A DNA stretch of 64,000 nucleotides from contig JAJCYW010000004.1 in the NCBI GenBank assembly GCA_029262675.1, positions 124,001 to 188,000 on the forward strand. Direction: 5' to 3'. Below, one piece after another: positions 27,544-34,547 of the stretch (within the stretch, counting starts at the first letter, position 1; each line of letters starts with the position of its first letter). Made by a program: the position numbers and the translations under genes. The notes beneath the pieces were generated by a model. That model was not told where the DNA came from. It ran no database searches and saw only the letters and a program-made list of their open reading frames with translations. This DNA is from Chloroflexota bacterium (lineage in GTDB: Bacteria; Chloroflexota; Dehalococcoidia; DSTF01; RBG-16-68-14).

Positions 27544-27577
27544 GGGACGCGGGTTCGGAATCCCGCCTTCCGCTTCC
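27544..27577 (+). pseudogene. tRNA-Gly 3' half
   Basis: GACGCGGGTTCGGAATCCCG followed by CCTTCCGCTTCC resembles the T-arm and acceptor end of tRNA-Gly(TCC), with one extra G in the T-loop. It lies on the same strand as, and 1.37 kb downstream of, the 5' half at 26140-26176. Together they would nearly make one tRNA, so the gene seems to have been split and both halves then eroded. Confidence 0.5.
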
Positions 27578-27594
27578 TATCGCTAATTGTCCCC

Positions 27595-27628
27595 TTGCTC
27601 CGGGTGATGACCATCGTATAATGACGAT
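27595..27628 (+). promoter_or_regulatory. arsR promoter with overlapping operator-like palindrome
   Basis: TTGCTC (27595-27600), 16 nt, then TATAAT (27617-27622): a good sigma70-type promoter. ATCGT (27613-27617) and ACGAT (27624-27628) form an inverted repeat over the -10 box, where an ArsR repressor would be expected to bind. The -10 box is only 9 nt from the arsR ATG, so the transcript is probably leaderless. Confidence 0.6.
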
Positions 27629-27631
27629 GAC

Positions 27632-27913
27632 ATGGTGCCTGACCAAACTGAACAAGATAGGCTATCGACGATGGTGCGAGCGCTCGGGCATCCGGCTCGA
27701 ATCGAGATTGTCCGGATGTTGGCGGAAGCGGGGGACGCCTGCTGCATGGACCTGACTCGCCAAATGGAACTGGCGCAATCCACTGTCTCGGAACACCTAC
27801 GCGTCTTGAAGAAGGCCGGCCTTATTGAGCATTGCGGCCCTGGGCCACGCTCCGGTTATTGCATCAATCGTGAGGGGCTGTTGTGGCTAAAGCAGGTGAT
27901 CGTTGCGCTATGA
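27632..27913 (+). CDS. arsR: ArsR-family metalloregulator
   Basis: 93 residues, winged helix-turn-helix: LGHPARIEIVRMLAE, recognition region ELAQSTVSEHLRVLKKAG and the wing GPGPRSGYCINREG. The vicinal Cys pair in DACCMDL near residue 33 corresponds to the As(III)-sensing site region of ArsR proteins (usually CVCDL). It should repress itself and the arsenite permease 80 nt downstream, releasing on arsenite binding. Confidence 0.85.
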   Translation: MVPDQTEQDRLSTMVRALGHPARIEIVRMLAEAGDACCMDLTRQMELAQSTVSEHLRVLKKAGLIEHCGPGPRSGYCINREGLLWLKQVIVAL

Positions 27914-27992
27914 GCAGACGCATCCCCGCCCGACGCCTCACTGTCGCTGCCGCCAGCCAGCGTAGCCGCCACACCAGCAAGGATCTTGACCA

Positions 27993-29135
27993 TTGAAGAC
28001 AGCAACCCTTCCGCGCAGCCAATTCGCAGGTTCGATCCTCGGCCAACTCTCCGCGCTCGACCGCTTCCTGCCCGTGTGGATTGGCCTGGCGATGGCCGCC
28101 GGCTTGGCCCTCGGGCGGGTCTTCCACGACCTCAACGACCAGCTCGACCGCGTGAAGATCGATACCACCTCGCTGCCGATCGCGATCGGCCTGCTCGGCA
28201 TGATGTACCCCGTACTGGCGAAGGTCCGCTACGACCGGCTTCGCGACGTTACAACGGAGCGGCCTCTGGTACTCTCCTCGCTACTCTTGAACTGGGCCGT
28301 CGGGCCCGCGCTGATGTTCACACTCGCTTGGGTCCTGCTGCCAGACTTGCCGGAGTTCCGAACCGGCATTATTCTCGTCGGCCTCGCGCGCTGCATTGCC
28401 ATGGTGTTGATCTGGAACAACCTAGCGTGCGGCGACCGGGAAGCTGGGGCTGCCCTTGTCGTGTTGAACTCCGTGTTCCAGGTCGCAGCGTTCGCGGCGC
28501 TCGGCTACTTCTATCTCGAGCTGCTGCCAGGCTGGCTGGGCCTGGATAAGACCTCCGTTCACTTCGTAGTGTGGGACATCGCGAAGTCGGTACTCATCTT
28601 CCTCGGGGTCCCGCTGGTGCTCGGGCTTCTCACGAGCCTGGTGGGCAGAAAGCGCAAGGGCGACGAGTGGTACGAACAGCGGTTCCTTCCCCGGATTGGC
28701 CCTTTCGCCCTTTACAGCCTGCTGTTCACAATCGTCGTCCTGTTCGCCATCCAAGGCGACGCGATCACCTCGCAGCCGCTCGATGTCGGGCGGATCGCGC
28801 TGCCGCTAGTGGCCTACTTCGCGCTGATGTGGACAACTGCTTTCGCCTGGGGGCGGGCGCAAGGCCTCACGTATCCGAAGACTGCGACCCTTGCCTTCAC
28901 GGCGGCCGGAAACAATTTCGAGCTAGCCATCGCGGTTGCGATCGGCTCGTTCGGCGTCGAGTCCGGGCAGGCGTTGGCAGGCGTCGTCGGCCCGCTGATC
29001 GAGGTCCCCGTGCTCGTCACGCTCGTGTACGTGTCCCTGTGGGCTGGCCGGCGGTTCTTCGGCGCATCGGGTCTCGACGCGCCCGGTAGCGAGCTGCATG
29101 CGCCAGCGAGCCCGTCTCAGTTCGTAGAGCGCTGA
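27993..29135 (+). CDS. acr3: ACR3-family arsenite efflux permease
   Basis: 380 residues from a TTG with AAGGA upstream. About ten membrane segments. Family hallmarks: ARCIAMVLIWNNLACGD with the conserved Cys, the DKTSVHFVVWDIAKSVLIF region and AAGNNFELAIAVAIG in the late membrane helix. It exports arsenite using the proton gradient. It lies directly behind arsR, forming a minimal arsenic-resistance unit; no arsenate reductase is present nearby. The C-terminal tail (residues 360-380) is hydrophilic. Confidence 0.9.
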   Translation: MKTATLPRSQFAGSILGQLSALDRFLPVWIGLAMAAGLALGRVFHDLNDQLDRVKIDTTSLPIAIGLLGMMYPVLAKVRYDRLRDVTTERPLVLSSLLLNWAVGPALMFTLAWVLLPDLPEFRTGIILVGLARCIAMVLIWNNLACGDREAGAALVVLNSVFQVAAFAALGYFYLELLPGWLGLDKTSVHFVVWDIAKSVLIFLGVPLVLGLLTSLVGRKRKGDEWYEQRFLPRIGPFALYSLLFTIVVLFAIQGDAITSQPLDVGRIALPLVAYFALMWTTAFAWGRAQGLTYPKTATLAFTAAGNNFELAIAVAIGSFGVESGQALAGVVGPLIEVPVLVTLVYVSLWAGRRFFGASGLDAPGSELHAPASPSQFVER

Positions 29136-29192
29136 TAAGGAGGACAGAGCCGTGAGCTGCTGGCACTGCGCGAAGATCGACTACCAGCCAGC

Positions 29193-29756
29193 ATGGACGT
29201 CGTGCCTTTTGCTCTTGGTGTCGCTGTCTTCCTTGTTGTGCGGTCCCGTCTCGTCGACTTCCAAACGCCCATCCTCTACGGCTTCGTAGCCGCCGCCTCC
29301 ACTATGCGCTCGGCCGACGTGGCAGAAGCGCAAGAAGGTCTGGCCGTCGCCGTTCCTTCGTTTATCCTCCTGGGGATGAGCCTCCTCGCGTGGGCGATGC
29401 TCGGTCCGTAGTGTGAGCTGAGCGGCGACAGCGGTGAGTGGTTCGTCAATCTGCCTTCGGAATCGGCAGCCATTGTCTTCGCCAGCGGCATCGAGGGTCT
29501 CGTCTTCGCCATGATTCCGATGGCGTTCATCGCCGGCCTCAAAGTAATCCGCTGGCAGAAGCTTGCCTGGCTAATCCTGATCGGTGTGTCGCCGTTCCTC
29601 TTCGACTGGGATATCCTTGACTCGGAAGCGGAGGCCTTCAGCGCACTCCCGGAGGGCCGAGTGGTCTTGGCGTTTGGTCTAGTAATCGCGTACGCCCTGA
29701 TGACGTTTGGCGTCTGGCTCTACTTCCTACGCACGAAGCGTTCGGTAACTGGCTAG
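29193..29756 (+). pseudogene. Broken membrane-protein gene (FGLLP-motif-like)
   Basis: One reading frame encodes about 187 residues of hydrophobic protein but has an in-frame TAG at 29409-29411. The first half has MDVVPFALGVAVFLVV and ends WAMLGP; the second continues EWFVNLPSESAAIVFASG, EGLVFAMIPMAFIAGLKV and a last helix before LRTKRSVTG. The EGLVFAMIP-type segment recalls FGLLP-motif membrane proteins. A separate GTG frame at 29152 with a strong AAGGAGG site reaches a stop at 29289 in another phase, consistent with a frameshift near the start as well. An authentic split gene is less likely. Confidence 0.5.
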
Positions 29757-30297
29757 CGCGCGATGTTGCCGGCCTGCGCTGGGTCGGCACTTGTGGCTCA
29801 TCGGCGCGATTCAGATTCGGTGTCTGGGGGGCCCGGCGGGGATCGAACCCGCGACCATCGGAAATGGCGTTCGCTGTCCCTAAGGTTCGAGGCTCGGGGC
29901 CTCCCCAAGATTCGGAGACGGGGCCCTCTGAGGGCGGTTGTGCGTCGAATCCGCTGCTCCTGCCCCGCCTCTCGCTGGCGAGGAGATTCTAACTTGGCCG
30001 TCGGCAGCGACAAGCGGGGCCGTCTGACTAGTAATGCTGGTGGATGGATCCCTCGAGCGGCGGCGAAGGATGATTTGACCTGCGCATAACCTGGATTTGA
30101 GTACACCATAACCCGCATCAGGCTAACGTAGCTGTGATTCACCACGCCACCAGTCGATGCTGCTTGCCTGGTCGGGTAGAGCGGCGGTGAATCATATACG
30201 GATGTAGGGACGGATGATGGACAAGTAGTTCTGCATGGAGGACCAAGAAGAAGGGCTGAGCGATGAGAAGGCACCGTAGTGCTAGAGGAGGCACCGT
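29757..30297. other. Gene-free interval containing the left islet boundary
   Basis: 540 nt. The only recognisable item is the 38-bp tRNA-Lys 3'-half copy at 29825-29862. Just before the next gene the short repeat AGGCACCGTA occurs at 30271 and 30289; the second copy overlaps the AGAGGAGG ribosome site region of the ATG at 30298. Confidence 0.55.
29825..29862 (-). repeat. 38-bp copy of the tRNA-Lys 3' half (att-like)
   Basis: Exactly identical to 33801-33838, the 3' half of the intact tRNA-Lys including its encoded CCA, and in the same orientation. Beyond the anticodon 3' stem the match stops abruptly, and it also stops at the CCA end. A displaced perfect tRNA 3'-end copy downstream of an intact tRNA is the standard trace of site-specific integration, so this is a candidate attachment site. 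Confidence 0.75.
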
Positions 30298-31167
30298 ATG
30301 AAGTGGTTGAGTAGGCTGGTTGTCCTGGGCGCGTTCGCGGTTCTGTTGTTCCCCGCGCTCATGTCCGTATCCAGCGTCAGTGCAGAGTTGACGGAGGCTG
30401 AAAAGCAGGCGTTGGAGGCGGAACAACAAGACCAAGAGGCACCTGAAGCTCCCGAAGCTCCAGAGCCGGCGCCGCCGCCTGAGGACCAAGAGCCCGCGCC
30501 GCCGCCTGAGGACCAAGAGCCCGCGCCGCCGGCTGAGGATCAAGAGCCCGCGCCGCCGGCTGAGGACCAAGAGCCCGCGCCGCCGGCTGAGGATCCAGAG
30601 CCGGCACCGCCCCCGGAGGCTCCCGAAGCCCCAGAGGCACCCGAACCGGCGCCGCCGCCCGAGGCCCCTGAGCCCCCAGGCGGAGGACAGGATCAGGGAG
30701 GCAACGTCGCCACCGACAGGCTGAACGGAAGAATAAGTGCCTTTAGCCCTGATTCGATTACCGTCGGCATCATCGGAAACAACACCTTTGCGGTTACCGG
30801 CCGAACCTACATCACGACCAACGGCCAGGTATCGAACCTCTATAGAGGGGTGTTCGTCGGAGACACGGTATCTGTGCAATTTGACGCGGCGACGAACGAG
30901 GCTCTGCGCATCGAGATTGAGGGCTTCGGATTCGCAGCGACCTATCAGGACACGGGTGTTGAGATTACCTATATTGGCGCGATAGGGCATTGGCCTCAGG
31001 ACTTTGGAATGCATGCAGGGGGAGCTGGTCTGAAGCTTGGCGCTGCAACCCAGGTAACCATCAATGGCGTTCCAGCGTCATACGCGGATCTCCAAGTGGG
31101 CGATACCATCGACTATGTCATGGACGCAACGAACCTGGAGGCGCTCTGGCTCATCGTCACAAGATAG
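30298..31167 (+). CDS. Secreted protein with Pro/Glu-rich nine-residue repeats and DUF5666-like domain
   Basis: 289 residues. Signal peptide about 1-30 (VSSVSAEL). Residues about 50-115 repeat EPAPPPEDQ or EPAPPAEDQ six times, encoded by near-identical 27-nt units, giving a stiff acidic spacer. The C-terminal part (about 140-289) is beta-rich (RLNGRISAFSPDSITVG, AATQVTINGVPASYADLQV) and resembles tandem DUF5666-type beta domains. Probably cell-wall-exposed; function unknown. First gene inside the tRNA-Lys islet. Confidence 0.72.
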   Translation: MKWLSRLVVLGAFAVLLFPALMSVSSVSAELTEAEKQALEAEQQDQEAPEAPEAPEPAPPPEDQEPAPPPEDQEPAPPAEDQEPAPPAEDQEPAPPAEDPEPAPPPEAPEAPEAPEPAPPPEAPEPPGGGQDQGGNVATDRLNGRISAFSPDSITVGIIGNNTFAVTGRTYITTNGQVSNLYRGVFVGDTVSVQFDAATNEALRIEIEGFGFAATYQDTGVEITYIGAIGHWPQDFGMHAGGAGLKLGAATQVTINGVPASYADLQVGDTIDYVMDATNLEALWLIVTR

Positions 31168-31222
31168 GAACCACTGGCACGCCGCCTGGCAGCAGTGCCA
31201 GAGGGCGAGTACTGAGGTGTCG

Positions 31223-31307
31223 AACCCGTGCCGCCGGGAACCAGCGGGGAGGTGGCCGGCGGCACGGGTTAACTAGACGCTGGGTGGCATGCAGCCACCC
31301 AGCGTCT
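31223..31307 (+). terminator. Two tandem perfect hairpins
   Basis: Hairpin 1: AACCCGTGCCGCCGG (31223-31237) pairs with CCGGCGGCACGGGTT (31256-31270), a perfect 15-bp stem with an 18-nt loop. Hairpin 2: AGACGCTGGGTGGC (31275-31288) pairs with GCCACCCAGCGTCT (31294-31307), 14 bp with loop ATGCA. A weak T-run (TCTTG) overlaps the end of the second. They end the surface-protein transcript before the two-component genes and are likely a terminator, though two such stems side by side is unusual. Confidence 0.6.
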
Positions 31308-31469
31308 TGCCGTCGTGGGGGGCCGCAGTATACTGCGCGTGAAGCGCTCGGGGCCATGGTTTCTGCGGGTTCTGCTATTCTGATATCTGCACTCGGTGAT
31401 CACCTGCTGTCCGGCGCCGAACCCGACGGCGGCGGCGTACTTCGGCCGTCGCTCTAAGTGAGGCACAAC

Positions 31470-32198
31470 GTGCAGACCGAAGCGCACACGATTTTGTTGG
31501 TGGAGGATGACGAGAGCATTGCCGAACCGCTCGTCTTCGGTCTCCAGGCGGAGGGCTTTCGCGTACTCCATGCCAGCGACGGCAAAGAGGGCCTGAAGCT
31601 GTCTCGGACAGAGAAGCCGGCCGTCGTTTTGCTGGACGTGCTGCTTCCCGAAATCGACGGCTTTACGCTGTGTCAGACTATGCGTCAAGAGTCCGCCGTG
31701 CCCATTCTGATGCTCACTGCCCGCGGCGAGGAGATGGACCGGGTGATGGGGCTGGAACTCGGCGCCGACGACTACATTGTTAAGCCGTTTAGCTTCCGAG
31801 AGCTGCTGGCCAGGCTGAGAGCTGTGCTACGCCGCCGAGATCTGGAGCGGGGGGAGGTCTCACGGGCTGACGACAGGCTGGCGGCGGGAAGCATCGTCTT
31901 GGATCGCACCGCTCGACAGGTATGGCGATCCGGCGATCCGGTTGAACTCCGCCAGCGCGAATTCGACCTGCTACACGCGCTGATGGAGCGCGCCGGCAAG
32001 GCCGTGCGCCGGAGTGAGCTCTTGCGCAAAGTGTGGGGGGCGGACTGGGTGGGCCAGCCTCACACACTCGATGTGCATATTCGCTGGCTAAGGGAGAAGC
32101 TGGAGGAAGACCCTTCAGAACCCCGCTACATTCAGACCATTCGTGGCTATGGCTATCGCCTCATCGATCCCGATGCATCGCCGACTGATACCGCGTAG
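31470..32198 (+). CDS. OmpR-family response regulator
   Basis: 242 residues from the GTG at 31470, which has GTGAGG 6 nt upstream; an in-frame GTG at 31458 is part of that site. Receiver domain with acidic pair EDDES, phospho-Asp 56 in VVLLDVLLPE and Lys in DDYIVKPFS. The C-terminal winged helix carries LRQREFDLLHALMER and the RYIQTIRGYGYRL end. It partners the overlapping histidine kinase gene (26-nt overlap); the target may be the adjacent surface-protein gene. Confidence 0.88.
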   Translation: MQTEAHTILLVEDDESIAEPLVFGLQAEGFRVLHASDGKEGLKLSRTEKPAVVLLDVLLPEIDGFTLCQTMRQESAVPILMLTARGEEMDRVMGLELGADDYIVKPFSFRELLARLRAVLRRRDLERGEVSRADDRLAAGSIVLDRTARQVWRSGDPVELRQREFDLLHALMERAGKAVRRSELLRKVWGADWVGQPHTLDVHIRWLREKLEEDPSEPRYIQTIRGYGYRLIDPDASPTDTA

Positions 32199-33645
32199 CC
32201 TTCAGAGCCGCCTGCTCGTCGTCTTCCTGGCGGTGATACTGCTCAGCCAGGGTGTGCTGGTTGTATGGCTGGGGCTGTCACTTCAGGGATTGACGATTGA
32301 ACAGGCGGAGCATGACCTGGAGTTGGAGGCCGCGATCCTCGCAAGCCTCCTGTCGGAACCTTCAGGTTATCTTCGTGTCGAAGATAGCGACGAGCGCCAA
32401 GATCTGGAAAATCTGATCACCTCCTTCATCACCGACAAGGGGGTGCAGGTCTCCGTGCTGGATACCTCCTTGCAGATTGTCGTCACCACGAATCCCGAGA
32501 TACGAGAGCGCTGGACGGAGAACGATGACCGCCCAGAATTGGTGGCGGCCCTGAACGGGACAGAGGAGCATGACGTTCGCAAAGACGCGTGGCAGGACGA
32601 GTCCTACCTGTTTGCCGCCATCTCTGTGTTCTCTGAGCAGCGAGACGTTATCGGCGTAGTCCAGTTTGCCACGCCGATGGGGCCGGTGAACGCAGAGATC
32701 ATCCGCGGGTGGATCGGTGTTGTCGCCGCCGGTGCCGTCGTCGTGGTGGTGACGGCTTTCGGCGTCCATCTCGTTACTAGGCGCGTAGCCGAACCGATCC
32801 AGAACCTTACAGCGGTGACGCGGGCCATGGCAGGAGGCGACCTAAACCAGAGGGCGACGCCCTCCGGGCCTGAGGAGTTCGAGGGGCTGGCGCAAGATTT
32901 TAACCGAATGGCTGATCGCGTACACGATATGATGGCTCGCCAACAGGCCTTTGTTTCGGACGCCGCACACGAGTTGCGTTCGCCCCTGGCGGGCGCTCGG
33001 CTGCGCATTGAAATGCTCCAGCAGCACGGTCGAGACAAGGTAGAGCTGACGCAACAATATCTGCCTCAGCTACTGCAGGACATGGATCACCTGCAGCGGC
33101 TGGTCGATCATCTGCTGGCCCTTTCCAGGCTGGATCAGGGCTACGAGATGCCAGTTTCGATGTTGGATCTGGCGCCTCTACTGTACGAGTTGACTGACGA
33201 GATGCGGCTCCTGTTTCGCGCCGCCGACGTGACGCTTGACGTGGAAGTTCCGCCACATCTGCCTCTGGTCTCGTCCAATGCTGAAGCCATCCGCATGGTG
33301 ATTCGAAACCTGCTTGACAACACTATCCAGCATACTGGCTCTGGTGGCCGCGTGGCGCTGCATGCCGAGGCGGAGGACGGCATGGTGATGATATCCGTGG
33401 CTGACACCGGTCAGGGGATTCCGTCCGAGTCTCTGCCGCACGTTTTCGATCGGTTCTACCGGGTAGACAAAGCTCGTACCCGCAAGGGTGGAGCCGGACT
33501 GGGCCTATCGCTCGTGCGCAGAATCGCAGAAGCACATGGGGGTCACGTTTTCGTGAAGAGTCACCTTGGCCAAGGAACCACATTCACGGTCCGCTTGCCC
33601 GCCGGCGCCGAAGCTCCTCGCTCGCAAGAACCAGACATCGAGTGA
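32173..33645 (+). CDS. Membrane sensor histidine kinase (HAMP, HisKA, HATPase)
   Basis: 490 residues from the ATG at 32173, overlapping the regulator's end. Membrane segment about 12-35, extracytoplasmic sensor about 36-175, second membrane segment about 178-200, HAMP (EPIQNLTAVTRAMAGGDL), H-box FVSDAAHELRSPLAGAR with His 266, N-box VIRNLLDNTIQHT, and DTGQGIP plus GGAGLGLSLVRRI. An orthodox EnvZ/CpxA-type kinase for the OmpR-type regulator. Its signal is unknown. Last gene before the intact tRNA-Lys that ends the islet. Confidence 0.88.
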   Translation: MHRRLIPRSLQSRLLVVFLAVILLSQGVLVVWLGLSLQGLTIEQAEHDLELEAAILASLLSEPSGYLRVEDSDERQDLENLITSFITDKGVQVSVLDTSLQIVVTTNPEIRERWTENDDRPELVAALNGTEEHDVRKDAWQDESYLFAAISVFSEQRDVIGVVQFATPMGPVNAEIIRGWIGVVAAGAVVVVVTAFGVHLVTRRVAEPIQNLTAVTRAMAGGDLNQRATPSGPEEFEGLAQDFNRMADRVHDMMARQQAFVSDAAHELRSPLAGARLRIEMLQQHGRDKVELTQQYLPQLLQDMDHLQRLVDHLLALSRLDQGYEMPVSMLDLAPLLYELTDEMRLLFRAADVTLDVEVPPHLPLVSSNAEAIRMVIRNLLDNTIQHTGSGGRVALHAEAEDGMVMISVADTGQGIPSESLPHVFDRFYRVDKARTRKGGAGLGLSLVRRIAEAHGGHVFVKSHLGQGTTFTVRLPAGAEAPRSQEPDIE

Positions 33646-33803
33646 GATCGGAACCGCATGCTGCATCGTCCTAGCGCACTGAGACGATGCCAGCCTGATG
33701 ATGAGCAGGGTGTCCATCGAGTCGCTGTCGACCAACGAACCGTCAAGCTCTGCGGATCGCCTGCGTCCGGAGCGGATCGCCGAAGACATGCGCCGGAATT
33801 TGG

Positions 33804-33875
33804 GGGGCCCGGCGGGGATCGAACCCGCGACCATCGGATTAAAAGTCCGCTGCTCTACCGCTGAGCTACGGGCCC
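33804..33875 (-). tRNA. tRNA-Lys (anticodon TTT)
   Basis: 72 nt forming a full cloverleaf: acceptor GGGCCCG with CGGGCCC, D-arm GCTC/GAGC, anticodon arm CGGA-CTTTTAA-TCCG carrying TTT, T-arm GCGGG-TTCGATC-CCCGC. CCA is encoded next to it (33801-33803), with C as the discriminator base. It is the only intact tRNA in the window, and its 3' half is duplicated exactly at 29825-29862. Confidence 0.92.
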
Positions 33876-34188
33876 GCGAGACGCCGATGCGTACGCAATC
33901 GGGCGGTGTCGCCAAGTATACCAGCCTGCCGCTCGACAAACAGGCTTTGCAATTAAAGCGAACGCCTAACCCGAACGCCATGACCAGCGCCAACGAACGA
34001 CGGCCCTCTAGCAACGTCCGGCCGCTGACGGACGAAAGAGCCTAGCTGGCTCGGATAGAGGTGGAAACTGACGCGCCGCGTCTCGCAGGCGCATGCGCTC
34101 CCTTGTCGCTAGCCACCAAATGAGATGCGCGCTGCCGCCGGGTGCATGGCGATGGCCATAGACGTAACCCTAAGCGAGGGATACTCTT
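33829..34188. repeat. Long imperfect direct repeat, copy B (tRNA-Lys 5' part plus DUF309 stub)
   Basis: Aligns with 27131-27503. It starts inside the intact tRNA-Lys, continues with the ACGCAATCGGGCGGTGTCG element, then a 21-codon frame at 33980-34045 starting MTSANERRPSSNVRPLTDE, closely similar to the start of the DUF309 protein (MTNSDERRPSRNARLLTEE), and a non-coding tail. The stub ends in TAG after the shared N-terminus, so it is a truncated paralogue. Confidence 0.72.
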
Positions 34189-34547
34189 TAAGCAGGCGAG
34201 CGTGACGGCTACTTATGGCAATGTTTCTTACGTCCTCCAGTAAGAAGCTCCAACGGCGCGACGGCACCTCGGGTTGGTGCTGCCCCCGCTCTCGAAACGT
34301 GAGCGTAGTCCGATCCGGCCCCGCCAACGACAAGCGTATTTGTGGGTATTTGTGAAGTCAGGAACAAAGGCCCTATATCTCTAGTCCATATGCCCCTGGC
34401 GATGCCCTCAATAGAGAGGTTTGATGGGGGAGACCGGGTGGAGTCGGTTCAAGGTCATGACTGGTTCCATCCAAGCTGCGAAAACGCTCGGGTCCGCCAA
34501 CATCGACTACTTCCCCGCGGCGACTCCCGACATGGAGACGCGCCGAC

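Larger units (their letters stand above)
33646..34547. other. Interval with tRNA-Lys, long repeat copy B and kinase upstream region
   Basis: 900 nt without a real protein gene. It holds the tRNA-Lys (33804-33875), long repeat copy B with a DUF309 stub, and from 34189 to 34547 an unremarkable region preceding the GAF kinase. I find no clear promoter consensus in it. Confidence 0.55.

Noticed and set aside
27632..29135. A larger arsenic island with arsC/arsM
   Set aside because: Only the regulator and permease are identifiable; no arsenate reductase or methyltransferase occurs in the adjoining sequence.
27131..29862. A trans-encoded or permuted tRNA-Lys made from the 5' part at 27131-27177 and the 3' half at 29825-29862
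   Set aside because: The 3' half lies on the wrong side for simple order, the anticodon differs (CTT versus the TTT gene), and an intact tRNA-Lys next door explains the 3' copy as an integration trace.
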